From Listeria monocytogenes (GTDB lineage: Bacteria; Bacillota; Bacilli; Lactobacillales; Listeriaceae), in NCBI RefSeq assembly GCF_900187225.1, contig NZ_LT906436.1, forward strand, positions 1,488,001 to 1,552,000: a DNA stretch of 64,000 nt, written 5' to 3'. This document shows, piece after piece, positions 18,803-29,193 of this stretch (position 1 is the stretch's first letter; each line of letters starts with the position of its first letter). The notes under the pieces are model-generated. The model was not told the origin of the DNA. It searched no databases and saw only the letters and a list, made by a program, of their open reading frames with translations. Made by a program: the position numbers and the translations under genes.

Positions 18803-20008
18803 ATGGAATCAGTATTTATGTTCTTTTGTACTTTATTGGTTTGGTTGATGACACCAGGAATCGCATTATTTTACGGCGGTATGGTTCGACGCAAAAATGT
18901 GTTGAGTACTGCAATGTATAGTTTTAGTTCGATGGCAATTATTTCTATTCTTTGGGTGATTGTTGGTTATTCGTTAGCTTTCGCCCCTGGGAACGGCTTT
19001 ATAGGTAGTTTTGATTGGACCTTCCTTCATAATGTCGGTTTTGCGGCAAATGCTACTTACTCAGACGCCATTCCACATGTTCTATTCATGATGTTTCAAA
19101 TGACTTTTGCTATTTTGACTGTAGCTATCATTTCTGGGGCATTTGCAGAACGGATGAATTTCTCCGCTTACTTGATTTTCATTATCTTATGGTCATTACT
19201 TGTTTATTCCCCTGTCGCTCATTGGGTTTGGGGTGATGGCGGTTGGTTACGTAATCTTGGAGCACTTGATTTTGCTGGTGGAAATGTGGTTCATATTAGT
19301 TCCGGTGTAACAGGATTAGTACTTGCGATTATGATTGGACGAAGAAAAGAAGCCGACTCTGCTTCTCCGCACAATTTACCACTTGCGCTTATTGGTGGTA
19401 TTCTAGTTTGGTTTGGTTGGTATGGTTTTAATGTTGGTAGCGCCCTTACAATTGATAATGTGGCTATGACAGCTTTTGTTAATACGAATACGGCAGCTGC
19501 TGCAGGTATTATCGGTTGGGGTTTGGTTGAATGGTTGACGAATAAAAAGCCAACTATGCTTGGAACCATTTCCGGAGCAATTGCTGGTTTAGTATCCATT
19601 ACCCCTGCCGCTGGATTTGTTACCGTTCCAAGTTCACTTATCATTGGTTTCTTCGGCGGAGCACTATGTTTCTGGGCTGTGTTCTGGTTGAAAGGAAAAG
19701 TAAAATATGATGATGCACTTGATGCATTCGGTCTTCACGGAATCGGAGGTATTTGGGGAGGTATTGCAACTGGACTTTTTGCTACAACAAAAGTAAATGA
19801 AGCTGGAGCAGATGGATTATTTTATGGGAATGCTTCTCTAGTAGTAAAACAATTAATTGCAATCGGCTCAACGGTGGCATATGTAGCTGTAGTAACAGCT
19901 CTAATCGTCGTAATTATCAAACTATTTTTACCAATCCGTGTAAATGAAGAACAAGAGTACAAAGGACTTGATTTGACACTGCACGGCGAAAAAGCATATC
20001 AAGAATAA
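18803..20008 (+). CDS. amtB: Ammonium transporter (Amt/NrgA)
   Basis: 401 residues from the ATG at 18803, 8 nt after AAGGAG; an upstream in-frame TTG at 18797 lies too close to that site. Eleven membrane helices, with the family's paired pore histidines in the HISSGVTGLV and DAFGLHGIGGIWGG segments. It imports ammonium at low concentration. Operon with glnB (13-nt gap), as in Bacillus nrgAB, and preceded by two GlnR-type boxes, consistent with expression under nitrogen limitation. Confidence 0.95.
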   Translation: MESVFMFFCTLLVWLMTPGIALFYGGMVRRKNVLSTAMYSFSSMAIISILWVIVGYSLAFAPGNGFIGSFDWTFLHNVGFAANATYSDAIPHVLFMMFQMTFAILTVAIISGAFAERMNFSAYLIFIILWSLLVYSPVAHWVWGDGGWLRNLGALDFAGGNVVHISSGVTGLVLAIMIGRRKEADSASPHNLPLALIGGILVWFGWYGFNVGSALTIDNVAMTAFVNTNTAAAAGIIGWGLVEWLTNKKPTMLGTISGAIAGLVSITPAAGFVTVPSSLIIGFFGGALCFWAVFWLKGKVKYDDALDAFGLHGIGGIWGGIATGLFATTKVNEAGADGLFYGNASLVVKQLIAIGSTVAYVAVVTALIVVIIKLFLPIRVNEEQEYKGLDLTLHGEKAYQE

Positions 20009-20021
20009 AGGAGGCAACAAT

Positions 20022-20387
20022 ATGTCTGGATTAACAAAAATCGAAATTATTACTCGCCCAAATCGCTTTCATTTATTTCAAAAAGAACTTGCAAAAATCG
20101 GCGTGAGCGGCTTAACCGTAACAAAAGCACTTGGTACTGGGTTAGAAAAAGGATTTATTGAACTTTATCGGGGTACAAAAAAAGAAAGCAATATTCATGA
20201 ACGAATGAAAATCGAAATCGTTGTTTCCACCGTTCCCGTTGAGGATGTACTTCGTGTTGTTAAAGAAACGCTACGTACTGGCGAACCCGGCGACGGAAAA
20301 GTTTTTATTTACCCACTTGCAGAAGTCGTTAAAATCAGCACTGGCGAAACCGGAATCGACGCATTACAAGATAAACCATCAAAATGA
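20022..20387 (+). CDS. glnB: PII-like nitrogen regulatory protein (GlnB/NrgB)
   Basis: 121 residues, PII fold. The signature is recognisable (GFIELYRGTKKESNIHERMKIE and the GEPGDGKVFIYPL C-terminal signature), but the T-loop tyrosine of enteric PII that is uridylylated (Tyr51) is a lysine or glutamate here. As in Bacillus NrgB, control is therefore by ligand binding and not uridylylation. It likely binds AmtB at the membrane and gates uptake. GGAGG is 10 nt before the ATG. Confidence 0.93.
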   Translation: MSGLTKIEIITRPNRFHLFQKELAKIGVSGLTVTKALGTGLEKGFIELYRGTKKESNIHERMKIEIVVSTVPVEDVLRVVKETLRTGEPGDGKVFIYPLAEVVKISTGETGIDALQDKPSK

Positions 20388-20536
20388 ATAGTTAAAATGG
20401 TGAATTAATTAAAAATGGGGCCTCTATTCTAAAAAATCAATGAGAAATGGCGTTTACCCCTTCCGCTTCTTAACTTTTACACTTATAATGAAAAAGGAAG
20501 AACGTTTAGAACAGATAAGGAGGCGCGAAATTCCCT

Positions 20537-20917
20537 ATGCGTAAAATCCCCATTTTCACCGTTCTAGTAGCCATCCTGCTTTTTGGCGGTTATTATCTTT
20601 ATCAACACGCTTCGTCAAAAGTAGACGTTACCTTTAATTTCGTGGTGGACCAAAAATCAAAAAACAATACCATCACTGGCAAAATTGACGGCGCTGGAAA
20701 CAAATCAATTACACTACCACTTTCTGAAGAGAGTTGGGATGCAGTAAAAAAAGGGAATCGCTACAATGTGGAAGCCACTTTTTATAATAAAAATAAAATC
20801 AGCTCCAGTGAAGCGAAAGAATTGGACGGCCCATTCTGGTCCAATGATTCCAATCGAGGGTTATTAGTTAATAAGGTACACGTTGAAAACATTCAAGAAT
20901 TAAGTGATGATTTTTAA
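20537..20917 (+). CDS. Small exported or membrane-anchored protein of unknown function
   Basis: 126 residues with a basic start and one hydrophobic helix (about 5-22), then about 100 residues that look extracellular and beta-rich. There is no lipobox cysteine and no cysteine at all. I do not recognise the family. AAGGAGG (about 8 nt before the ATG) and a -10 TATAAT at 20484-20489 support an independent gene. It converges on aspS across a shared terminator. Confidence 0.7.
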   Translation: MRKIPIFTVLVAILLFGGYYLYQHASSKVDVTFNFVVDQKSKNNTITGKIDGAGNKSITLPLSEESWDAVKKGNRYNVEATFYNKNKISSSEAKELDGPFWSNDSNRGLLVNKVHVENIQELSDDF

Positions 20918-20919
20918 AG

Positions 20920-20958
20920 CAAAAAGAAGGTGAGCATTAGCGCTCACCTTCTTTTTTA
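20920..20958. terminator. Bidirectional terminator between the small exported protein gene and aspS
   Basis: Perfect inverted repeat AAGAAGGTGAGC / GCTCACCTTCTT, loop ATTAGC, with A and T runs on both sides. Confidence 0.93.
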
Positions 20959-22731
20959 GTTTGTTTCTTTTTTTACTGTTTCGAGTTTCAACTCTGCTAG
21001 CTGAGCTTCACTCACTTCACCTGGTGCGTTTGTTAGCGGATCCACTGCACTACCTGTTTTAGGGAATGCAATTGTGTCACGCAAGTTGTTTCGACCAGCT
21101 AAGATCATAACGATACGATCTAATCCTAGCGCGATACCACCGTGAGGCGGTGTACCATATTCTAACGCATCCATTAGGAAGCCAAATTGTTCTTTCGCTG
21201 ATTCATCCGTAAAGCCAAGTGCACGGAACATCGATTCTTGCACTTCTTTTTTATAAATCCGTAATGAACCGCCGCCGATTTCATATCCGTTTAATACGAT
21301 ATCATAAGCTTCTGCCATCACTTTAGAAGAATCCGTTTCAAGAAGCGGGATATCTTCTTCTTTTGGTAAAGTGAATGGATGATGCGCAGATACATAACGC
21401 TCTGCTTCTTCATCGTATTCAAATAGAGGCCAATCAGTCACCCATAAGAAAGCAAGTTCTTCTTCATTGATTAAGTTTAAGTCTTTACCAAGTTTATTAC
21501 GAAGCGCCCCAAGTGATGCTGCAACGATATCTGCTTTATCAGCTGCAAATAGTAATAAGTCACCATCTTCTGCTTGTAGTGCTACTTTAAGTTCTGCCGC
21601 TTTATCTTCAGGGAAAAATTTAGCAATTGGACCTTTTAGTTCACCAGCTTCTACTTTTAACCAAGCAAGACCTTTTGCACCGTAGTTAGCAACAAAAACG
21701 CCAAGTGCGTCTAAATCTTTACGCGAAAAATTAGCTGCGGCTGCTTTTGCATTGATTGCTTTCACTTCGCCACCATTTTCGATTGCGGATTGGAAGACTT
21801 TAAAATCAACATCTTTTACGACATCGGATACATTTTGTAATTCTAAACCAAAACGAATATCCGGTTTATCACTGCCAAAACGATCCATTGCTTCTTTATA
21901 TGTCATACGAGGAAACGGTTTTTCAATGGTGATATTTTTTGCTTCTTTGACAACATCTACCAGCATATCTTCCGTAATCGCTTGGATTTCTTCTTTCGTT
22001 AAAAAGCTTGTTTCTAAATCGATTTGTGTAAACTCAGGTTGACGGTCACCGCGCAAATCCTCATCGCGGAAGCAACGTACGATTTGGTAATATTTATCGA
22101 ACCCAGCAGTCATTAGTAACTGTTTTAAAATTTGTGGGGACTGTGGCAATGCATAGAAGTTACCAGGATAAACACGACTTGGCACAAGATAATCGCGTGC
22201 ACCTTCTGGCGTACTTTTTGTTAAATAAGGTGTTTCGATATCAAAGAATCCAAGCGCATCTAGTTTATTGCGGAACGTTCTTGTTACTGTGTGACGCATT
22301 TTGAAAATATTATTCATTTCTGGGCGGCGTAAGTCTAAATAACGGTATTTCAAACGCAATTCATCCGAAACATTCACTCCATCTTCAATATAAAATGGTG
22401 GCGTTTTGGAAGTATTTAAAATCGTAATTTCTTCTGCTAAAACTTCTACTTTACCAGTTGCTAATTTTTCATTGATAGCTTTTTCACCACGAGCATGAAC
22501 TGTTCCTTTAATAGTAACAACAAATTCATTTCGAACACTATCAGCGATTTCAAGCGCTTCTTTTGAAAATTCAGGATTGAAGACCACTTGCACAATTCCC
22601 TCACGGTCACGCAAATCAATAAAAATTAAACCACCTAAGTCGCGTCTTTTTTGCACCCAACCATGAAGGACAACACTTTGACCAATATGCGCTTCGTTTA
22701 ATTCACCGCAGTAACTTGTACGTTTTTCCAT
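20956..22731 (-). CDS. aspS: Aspartyl-tRNA synthetase
   Basis: 591 residues, bacterial-type AspRS: N-terminal OB-fold anticodon-binding domain (1-105), class II core with [16 protein letters not shown], a GAD insertion (about 290-420) and the C-terminal motif 3 ([13 protein letters not shown]). The window does not show whether it is discriminating or also makes Asp-tRNA-Asn. It is 2 nt after hisS, in one operon under one T-box. Confidence 0.97.
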   Translation of the reverse strand: MEKRTSYCGELNEAHIGQSVVLHGWVQKRRDLGGLIFIDLRDREGIVQVVFNPEFSKEALEIADSVRNEFVVTIKGTVHARGEKAINEKLATGKVEVLAEEITILNTSKTPPFYIEDGVNVSDELRLKYRYLDLRRPEMNNIFKMRHTVTRTFRNKLDALGFFDIETPYLTKSTPEGARDYLVPSRVYPGNFYALPQSPQILKQLLMTAGFDKYYQIVRCFRDEDLRGDRQPEFTQIDLETSFLTKEEIQAITEDMLVDVVKEAKNITIEKPFPRMTYKEAMDRFGSDKPDIRFGLELQNVSDVVKDVDFKVFQSAIENGGEVKAINAKAAAANFSRKDLDALGVFVANYGAKGLAWLKVEAGELKGPIAKFFPEDKAAELKVALQAEDGDLLLFAADKADIVAASLGALRNKLGKDLNLINEEELAFLWVTDWPLFEYDEEAERYVSAHHPFTLPKEEDIPLLETDSSKVMAEAYDIVLNGYEIGGGSLRIYKKEVQESMFRALGFTDESAKEQFGFLMDALEYGTPPHGGIALGLDRIVMILAGRNNLRDTIAFPKTGSAVDPLTNAPGEVSEAQLAELKLETVKKETN

Positions 22732-22733
22732 TT

Positions 22734-24011
22734 TTATTTCTCCCCCTTGGTGTTTGATAATTTTTCTAGTATGGTTGTTTCAGACACAGCTTCTTGCTCG
22801 CCCGTTTCCATATTTTTCAATTGATAATTGCCTGTTTGTAATTCTTCTTCACCAAGAATAATGGTGTATACGGCATTTTTTCTGTTGGCATCTTTTAGTT
22901 GTGCTTTAAATTTACGTTTTAAGTAATCTTTTTCTGCACTAATACCATTTTGTCTTAATTTATTTACGAGTGTTACGCCTTTTAGTTCTGCTTCTGGTTG
23001 CGCTGTAATCACATAAACCTCTAATGGTTTTTTCGCAGGTATTTCGATGTCCGCTTTTTCTAGTGCCAGTAAAATACGTTCCACACCAATACCAAAGCCC
23101 ATTCCTGGTGTATCTGGGCCGCCAAACTCTCTCACTAAACCGTGATATCTCCCACCACCACAAAGCGTTGTTTTCGCGCCAAATCCTTCTTCTACGCTCA
23201 TAATTTCAAATGTCGTGTGGTTATAATAATCTAAACCACGAACCATCGTTGGGTCAATTTCAAACGGAATCTCTAGCGCATTTAAGTAATTTTTAACATT
23301 TTCAAAATAGGCAACAGATTCCTCATTTAAAAAGTCCAAAATAGATGGCGCAGATTGAATCAGTGGATTGTCATGATCTTTTTTACAGTCTAAAATCCGC
23401 AGTGGATTTTTGTGTAACCGCACTTGGCATTCTGCACAAAATTCATCAATGTGTGGTTCAAAATGTGCAACAAGTGCTTCCCGATGTTTTAAACGGCTTT
23501 CTTTATCACCAAGGCTATTAATGACTAATTTAATGTTTGTTAAGCCAATTTTTCGAAAAAACTCCATTGCCAGTGAAATTACTTCTACATCAATAGAAGG
23601 ATCATCACTTCCAAGTGCTTCAATTCCCATTTGAGTAAACTGGCGTTGTCTTCCGCCTTGTGGACGTTCATAGCGAAACATTGGTTCATTATAGTACATT
23701 TTGATTGGTTGGCTCACTTCACCGTATAATTTATGCTCAACGAAAGCTCGAACAACAGAAGCAGTCCCCTCTGGTCTCAGTGTTAAGCTTCTTCCGCCTT
23801 TGTCTTGGAAAGTGTACATTTCTTTTGATACGATGTCCGTAGAATCGCCAACCCCACGCTCAAATAATTCCGTATGTTCAAAAACAGGCGTCTTGATTTC
23901 TTCATATTGGTAGTTTTCGCAAACATTTTTAAACTCTGTCTCTAAAAAATGCCATTTACTAACCTCTTCCGGCAAAATATCTCGCGTCCCTCTTGGTAAT
24001 TGCAAATCCAT
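22734..24011 (-). CDS. hisS: Histidyl-tRNA synthetase
   Basis: 425 residues from the ATG at 24011, 8 nt after AGGAGG; an ATG two codons earlier is only 2 nt from that site. Class II core with motif 2 ([17 protein letters not shown]), the histidine-specific [10 protein letters not shown] segment and motif 3 ([11 protein letters not shown]), then the C-terminal anticodon-binding domain. First gene of hisS-aspS. Confidence 0.97.
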   Translation of the reverse strand: MDLQLPRGTRDILPEEVSKWHFLETEFKNVCENYQYEEIKTPVFEHTELFERGVGDSTDIVSKEMYTFQDKGGRSLTLRPEGTASVVRAFVEHKLYGEVSQPIKMYYNEPMFRYERPQGGRQRQFTQMGIEALGSDDPSIDVEVISLAMEFFRKIGLTNIKLVINSLGDKESRLKHREALVAHFEPHIDEFCAECQVRLHKNPLRILDCKKDHDNPLIQSAPSILDFLNEESVAYFENVKNYLNALEIPFEIDPTMVRGLDYYNHTTFEIMSVEEGFGAKTTLCGGGRYHGLVREFGGPDTPGMGFGIGVERILLALEKADIEIPAKKPLEVYVITAQPEAELKGVTLVNKLRQNGISAEKDYLKRKFKAQLKDANRKNAVYTIILGEEELQTGNYQLKNMETGEQEAVSETTILEKLSNTKGEK

Positions 24012-24045
24012 CACCATAACCTCCTTTTTTTACTTCAAAATATAA

Positions 24046-24083
24046 AGAAAAACCCCCGTCACTTGTTATAAAAACAAGGGACG
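24046..24083 (-). terminator. T-box terminator of the hisS leader
   Basis: Minus strand CGTCCCTTGT, loop, ACAAGTGACG, followed by GGGGG and five T. Confidence 0.82.
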
Positions 24084-24305
24084 AGAGTCTATTTACACCC
24101 GTGGTACCACCCTAATTAGAACTACTAATGAGTCCTCACTTAAGTCAGTTAACGCCTGAATACGTTCTTGCTTACTGTTTTTCAACAAGAAACCTCGAGA
24201 GTGTCTTTTCAGAAAATGTGACTATCTTTATCCTTTCAGCCAAATGGGATAAATTCTCTGTATAGCATGGATTTTCTTACTTTTCTCTGTCGCTAGTTTT
24301 AAATA
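24046..24305 (-). promoter_or_regulatory. T-box riboswitch upstream of hisS-aspS
   Basis: T-box core GGGTGGTACCACGGG on the minus strand (24112-24098), with a terminator downstream. Stem I shows the loop-E motif AGTA and its partner GAA flanking the helix AGAAAA/TTTTCT, and a terminal loop CATTTGGCTGAAA closed by TTATCC/GGATAA. The specifier loop after GAA reads AAGACAC (24207-24201), which contains GAC (Asp, 24205-24203) and CAC (His, 24203-24201) overlapping by one base. The regulated genes are hisS and aspS. Confidence 0.92.
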
Positions 24306-24317
24306 TGAATTATTCTA

Positions 24318-24346
24318 AGATTACTAAAAACACACTGAAAAGTCAA
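24318..24346 (-). promoter_or_regulatory. Probable promoter of hisS-aspS
   Basis: Minus strand TTGACT (24346-24341), 17 bp, TAATCT (24323-24318). The -35 is good and the -10 weak. The start would fall just ahead of the T-box stem I. Confidence 0.5.
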
Positions 24347-24461
24347 CATTTTGCCAGTTTTTTTATAAAAAACCACTTTCTAGTTCCATGAAAGCGCATT
24401 TTATGGTAACATTTTACTGTCAGATAAAAGTTTATGAGTATATGGGTGGTGTTAGCTTTAA

Positions 24462-25745
24462 ATGAAGAATAAATTCATTTTTATCACCGTTGTCTCCATT
24501 TTATTGATTGCAGCAGGTATTTTTACAACCATAGCAATGGCGAACGCGAATTCCGTTGTCGTCAAAGCAGAAGTCTTAAATGTCCGTAGCGGTCCTGGTT
24601 TAGCATATGATGTAACGAGCCAAGCCAGAAAAAATGAAGTACTCCGGGTAGTCGGTGAAGAAAATCAATGGTACAAAGTTCAGTTAGATAACGGAAATAG
24701 CGGTTGGGTTGCAAGCTGGTTAGTAGAAAACACTGATGTCAGCGCAGCAAGTAACAGTGTCGCTATCGTTTCTTCTGACGGCGGTTTGAATGTACGTGAA
24801 AAACCAAGTACCTCAAGTAAATCACTTGGATTGCTAAATAATGGTGATCAAGTAACAGTTACTAGCCAACAAAACGGCTGGGCGCAAATCCAATATAACG
24901 GAACAAGCGCATGGGTTAGCTCCGATTACTTAACTATTCGTGAATCTGTTACAAAAGTAGATGAAAGTGAGCTACAAACAGTAACCATTCGCGATGACTC
25001 CACTAATATTAGAAATAAGCCAAGTCGTGATGGTGCCGTCATCGAAAAAGCAAATTCTGGCCAAGGGTTCGCTATTCAGGGAGTACAAGGTGACTGGTAT
25101 AAAATACGTACGACAAGCGGCGAAGAAGGTTATGTAGCTAACTGGGTAGTCGATGTTTCCGACAAAGGTCAAACATCCAGCCCTCGAAGCAAAACAACCA
25201 AATTATCCGAAGCAACCATCGTTATTGACCCCGGACATGGTGGCAATGATCCAGGTGCTAAAGGGGCAAATGGCACAATTGAAAAAGAAATGACTTTAAA
25301 GACAGCCAAACAATTAAAACAAAAATTAGAAGCTAGAGGCGCTAAAGTAATCTTAACGAGAAACAGTGATAAATATGTCTCTCTAAAAGGAAGAACAAAT
25401 ATAGCTGCCGAAAATAATGCAGATGTGTTTATTAGTATTCATTTTGATAGCTTAGAAGACGCAAGCAAAGGTGTAAGCGGTCAAACAACTTATTATTATG
25501 ATAATAGTGATAAATCGCTTGCTGAAAGTATTAATACTACGCTCGGGAAAGATCTCCCTACTACTAATCGTGGTGCAAGAGTCGGCGATTATTATGTAGT
25601 CAGAGAAAATTCACAACCAGCAGTCCTCTTAGAACTTGGTTATCTAAGTTCCGCAAAAGATGAAAATAATATTAATTCAGCATCTTACAGAAGCCAAATT
25701 GCTGAATCAGTAACAGACGGCCTATCTAATTACTTCTCTAATTAA
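24462..25745 (+). CDS. N-acetylmuramoyl-L-alanine amidase with three SH3b domains
   Basis: 427 residues. Signal peptide (about 1-29), three bacterial SH3 wall-binding domains (about 33-90, 98-157, 172-232), then an Amidase_3 zinc peptidase (252-424) with ligands H259 (DPGHGG), E274 and H327 (SIHFD) and catalytic E391 (LLELGY). It cuts the bond between N-acetylmuramic acid and L-alanine in peptidoglycan outside the cell. Similar to Bacillus YrvJ, which lies in the same dtd-relA neighbourhood. The ribosome-binding site is weak. Confidence 0.92.
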   Translation: MKNKFIFITVVSILLIAAGIFTTIAMANANSVVVKAEVLNVRSGPGLAYDVTSQARKNEVLRVVGEENQWYKVQLDNGNSGWVASWLVENTDVSAASNSVAIVSSDGGLNVREKPSTSSKSLGLLNNGDQVTVTSQQNGWAQIQYNGTSAWVSSDYLTIRESVTKVDESELQTVTIRDDSTNIRNKPSRDGAVIEKANSGQGFAIQGVQGDWYKIRTTSGEEGYVANWVVDVSDKGQTSSPRSKTTKLSEATIVIDPGHGGNDPGAKGANGTIEKEMTLKTAKQLKQKLEARGAKVILTRNSDKYVSLKGRTNIAAENNADVFISIHFDSLEDASKGVSGQTTYYYDNSDKSLAESINTTLGKDLPTTNRGARVGDYYVVRENSQPAVLLELGYLSSAKDENNINSASYRSQIAESVTDGLSNYFSN

Positions 25746-25785
25746 AAAAAACAATCATTCAGTTTCCTGAATGATTGTTTTTTAT
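25743..25785. terminator. Bidirectional terminator, amidase / dtd
   Basis: Perfect inverted repeat ACAATCATTCAG / CTGAATGATTGT with A and T runs on both sides; the dtd stop lies in its edge. Confidence 0.92.
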
Positions 25786-26234
25786 TTACGCATTTCCTCT
25801 GAATCGAGCATTATTGTTACTGGACCGTGATTGACAATTTTCACATCCATCATAGCGCCAAATACTCCAATTTCAACAATAAAACCCGCTTCTGCAAGTT
25901 TTTGATTAAATAAATCATACAGTGCTTCTGCTTTTTCTCCAGGAGCGGATTTTGTAAAGCTTGGACGTTTCCCTCTACTTACATCAGCGTATAAAGTGAA
26001 CTGAGAAACGCTAAGAATCGCGCCACCTCGTTCGGCTAAAGAAATATTCATCTTCTCTGATTCATCTTCAAAGATTCGTAATCCCACGATTTTTTTTGCC
26101 ATATAGTCCACGGTTTCGGGGGTATCTGTATGAGTGAATCCAACTAATAGACAAAGCCCTCCAGCTATTTCACTAATAACTTCATCCTCCATACTTACGG
26201 ACGCTTCATAACACCGTTGTAGTAGTACACGCAT
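25782..26234 (-). CDS. dtd: D-aminoacyl-tRNA deacylase
   Basis: 150 residues, DTD family with the two signature segments [10 protein letters not shown] (catalytic threonine region) and NHGPVTIML (cross-subunit Gly-Pro motif). It removes D-amino acids and glycine mischarged onto tRNA. 15 nt after relA in the same operon. Confidence 0.95.
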   Translation of the reverse strand: MRVLLQRCYEASVSMEDEVISEIAGGLCLLVGFTHTDTPETVDYMAKKIVGLRIFEDESEKMNISLAERGGAILSVSQFTLYADVSRGKRPSFTKSAPGEKAEALYDLFNQKLAEAGFIVEIGVFGAMMDVKIVNHGPVTIMLDSEEMRK

Positions 26235-26249
26235 CGCTTCTCCACTCCT

Positions 26250-28466
26250 TTAGTTCATTAATCTTCTCACTGTATATACGTCTGGGATTTGTTTTATTTT
26301 ATCCACTACTCGTTGTAAATGATTAATATTATGAATTTGCAGCGTGACCACTAATGTTGCCATCTTGTTGTTATCAACCTTAGCATTGACACCATTAATA
26401 TTAGAAGTTAGACTGTTAATCACTTGCAAAATATCATTTAATAGTCCGTTGCGATTATAACCGTATATTTCGATGTCTACATTATAGTCATTTTTCGCTT
26501 GTGAATCAGCATCTTCCCAGTCCACTTCGATTAGCCGCTCTGGTTCGATAGCTTGAACATTTGGGCAATCTTGACGATGAATAGAAATCCCGCGACCTTT
26601 TGTAATATACCCAACGATATCATCACCAGGTACCGGATTACAACATCTGGATAGTCGAATTAATAGATTACCTACCCCTTGAACAACTACTCCTGCATTA
26701 TGCTTAATCTTCAGTTTTTCATTGTTAGCATCTGAATTCGAAGGTTTATTTTCTGATTGCGTTAATAACTTCTCTGTTTCTGCTTCTAGTTCACGTTCTT
26801 TTCGAAGTTTTTCTGTTAAGCGGTTAGCTACTTGTAAAGCTGTAATACCATTATAACCAACAGCAGCAAACAGATCATCTTCATGCGAAAAGTTTAGTTT
26901 ATCTGCTAATTTGCGAAGGTTTTCAGCTGCCATAATTTTTTTCGGCTCAAATCCAAGTTGTCTAATTTCTTTCTCAACTAAATCTCGGCCTTTTTCGACA
27001 TTCTCTTCTTTTGCTTGTCGTTTGAAAAATTGCTTGATTTTGTTTCGAGCTTGGGAAGTTTGAACTAATTTAAGCCAGTCTCGACTTGGGCCATAAGAAT
27101 GTTTGGACGTTAAAATGTCAATAATATCGCCCGTTTTTAATTTATAATCTAGGGTAACAATTTTTCCATTAATTTTTGCACCGATAGTTTTGTTTCCGAT
27201 TTCGGTATGGACGCGGTAGGCGAAATCAAGCGGTACAGAGCCATTTGGTAACTCGTACACGTCACCTTTTGGAGTGAAAACGTAAACAACATCCGAAAAT
27301 AAGTCGAGTTTCAAGCTTTCCATAAACTCTTCCGCATTATCCGATTCATTTTGATATTCTAAAATTTCTCGGAACCATGTTAATTTGTTATCGAATGAAG
27401 TTTTGGAATTGACCACTTTACCTTCTTTGTATGCCCAGTGTGCCGCAACCCCGTATTCAGCGATTTGATGCATTTCGTGCGTTCTAATTTGAACTTCAAG
27501 AGGTTCTCCTTGAGGCCCTATAACCGTCGTGTGAATCGATTGATACATATTCGACTTCGGCATCGCAATATAATCTTTAAAGCGACCTGGCATCGGTTTC
27601 CAGCGCGTATGAATAATACCAAGAACAGCGTAGCAATCCTTGATACTACTAACGACAATTCGAACAGCCAGTAAATCATAAATTTCGTTAAATTGTTTAT
27701 TTTGTTCACTCATTTTCCGGTAAATCGAATAAATATGTTTCGGTCTCCCAGAAATATCCGCTTGAATATTAAGTTCATCTAAATTTTCATTTACACCATC
27801 AATCACATCATGCAAGTAACGTTCTCTTGCATCCCGCTTTTGCTTCATTAAGTGGACAATACGGTAATATTGTTGTGGATTTAAATAGCGAAGTGCTGTG
27901 TCTTCTAGCTCCCATTTCACTCGCGATATTCCCAAACGGTGCGCGAGTGGCGCAAAAATTTCTAATGTTTCATTAGCAATTCTACGTTGTTTTTCCACTG
28001 GCAAATGTTTTAATGTCCGCATATTGTGCAAACGGTCCGCCAGTTTGATTAAAATAACGCGAATATCCTGCGCCATCGCAATGAACATTTTCCGATGGTT
28101 TTCGGCTTGTTGTTCTTCATGTGATTTATATTTAATTTTACCAAGTTTCGTTACTCCGTCTACTAGCATGGCAACTTCACTGCCAAAAACTTCTTCTAAA
28201 TCCGCTAGTGTGACTGGTGTATCTTCCACGACATCATGTAAAAATCCAGATGCAACGGTCGATGGATCCATTTTTAATTCGACTAAAATGCCGGCAACTT
28301 GAATTGGATGAATAATATACGGCTCACCTGATTTACGAAATTGCTCTTTATGAGAATCGCGCGCAAATTCATACGCTTTTTTTACAAGCGCTAGATGTTC
28401 CTGATTCATATAATGAGAAGCCATATCGATGACTTGCTCAGCTGTCAGATTTTGTTCTTTCGCCAT
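26250..28466 (-). CDS. relA: Bifunctional (p)ppGpp synthetase/hydrolase Rel
   Basis: 738 residues. HD hydrolase domain (H77-D78 in FLHDVVEDT), synthetase domain (about 240-345 with RPKHIYSIYRKM), TGS domain (about 390-450), a cysteine-containing conserved domain (SRCCNPVPGDDIVGYIT near 600) and C-terminal ACT. Both active sites look intact, so this is the ribosome-associated Rel of the stringent response. GAGGGTG 7 nt before the ATG. In operon with dtd. Confidence 0.96.
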   Translation of the reverse strand: MAKEQNLTAEQVIDMASHYMNQEHLALVKKAYEFARDSHKEQFRKSGEPYIIHPIQVAGILVELKMDPSTVASGFLHDVVEDTPVTLADLEEVFGSEVAMLVDGVTKLGKIKYKSHEEQQAENHRKMFIAMAQDIRVILIKLADRLHNMRTLKHLPVEKQRRIANETLEIFAPLAHRLGISRVKWELEDTALRYLNPQQYYRIVHLMKQKRDARERYLHDVIDGVNENLDELNIQADISGRPKHIYSIYRKMSEQNKQFNEIYDLLAVRIVVSSIKDCYAVLGIIHTRWKPMPGRFKDYIAMPKSNMYQSIHTTVIGPQGEPLEVQIRTHEMHQIAEYGVAAHWAYKEGKVVNSKTSFDNKLTWFREILEYQNESDNAEEFMESLKLDLFSDVVYVFTPKGDVYELPNGSVPLDFAYRVHTEIGNKTIGAKINGKIVTLDYKLKTGDIIDILTSKHSYGPSRDWLKLVQTSQARNKIKQFFKRQAKEENVEKGRDLVEKEIRQLGFEPKKIMAAENLRKLADKLNFSHEDDLFAAVGYNGITALQVANRLTEKLRKERELEAETEKLLTQSENKPSNSDANNEKLKIKHNAGVVVQGVGNLLIRLSRCCNPVPGDDIVGYITKGRGISIHRQDCPNVQAIEPERLIEVDWEDADSQAKNDYNVDIEIYGYNRNGLLNDILQVINSLTSNINGVNAKVDNNKMATLVVTLQIHNINHLQRVVDKIKQIPDVYTVRRLMN

Positions 28467-28504
28467 TTACATTCACCCTCTTATCTCCATGTCATATATA
28501 CAAC

Positions 28505-28530
28505 TTAAAAACACCCAAAAACTGAGTGCT
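28505..28530 (-). promoter_or_regulatory. Terminator-like hairpin in the relA leader
   Basis: Minus strand CACTCA, loop GTTTT, TGGGTG then TTTTTAAG, 39-64 nt before the relA start and downstream of the presumed relA promoter. The stem is only 6 bp with one G-U pair, so it is weak. Confidence 0.35.
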
Positions 28531-28552
28531 CTAAAAAATATTCTTGTTTAAT

Positions 28553-28581
28553 ATTATAGCATGAGCCGTCTTTGTTTAGAA
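28553..28581 (-). promoter_or_regulatory. Possible relA promoter
   Basis: Perfect -10 TATAAT on the minus strand (28558-28553) with a partial -35 TTCTAA (28581-28576). It lies after the apt terminator. Confidence 0.5.
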
Positions 28582-28633
28582 AGCACTTTTCCTTGATTTT
28601 TCACATTTTCTGGCAGTTTTCAGCTTTTTAATC

Positions 28634-28667
28634 AAAAAACTACCCCTAAAATAATAGGAGTAGTCTA
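28634..28667 (-). terminator. Terminator of apt
   Basis: Minus strand CTACTCCTAT, short loop, AGGGGTAG then TTTTTT, 5 nt after the apt stop. Confidence 0.85.
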
Positions 28668-28671
28668 TTTT

Positions 28672-29193
28672 TTATAATTTCATAAGGATTAAACGGTCGT
28701 AACCATTTAATTTTTTGTGTCCTTCTAGCTCTTTTAGTTCGATTAAGAACGCACACCCAGCAACAATACCACCTAGTTCTTCCACTAGTTTAATTGTCGC
28801 TTCGATTGTTCCACCAGTTGCGAGTAAATCATCTGTAATTAGCACGCGTTGACCCGGTTTGATGGCATCGCTATGCATAGACAATTTATTAGTACCATAT
28901 TCTAAATCGTATTCCATTTCGATTGTTTCACGAGGAAGTTTTCCTGGTTTGCGAACAGGTGCAAAACCAATTCCTAGCGCATAAGCAACTGGGCAGCCGA
29001 TAATAAAGCCACGTGCTTCCGGCCCAACAATAATATCAATTTTTAATTCTTTTGCGTATTCAACAATTTTATCTGTAGCAAAACGATATGCTTCTCCGTC
29101 ATTCATAAGGGGCGTGATGTCTTTAAACACAATTCCTTTTTTCGGCCAATCGTTCACAATCGCTACATAATCTTGTAAATCTTTAATTTCCAT
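28672..29193 (-). CDS. apt: Adenine phosphoribosyltransferase
   Basis: 173 residues, with the PRPP-binding motif [13 protein letters not shown] (about 121-133) and adenine-specific segments GPEARGFI. It salvages adenine to AMP. The start, after GGAGG, overlaps the end of recJ by 11 nt, so the two are coupled. Confidence 0.96.

Noticed and set aside
20388-20480. Terminator after glnB
   Set aside because: GGGG and CCCC blocks (20416 and 20457) are too far apart and without a T-run; no clear terminator.
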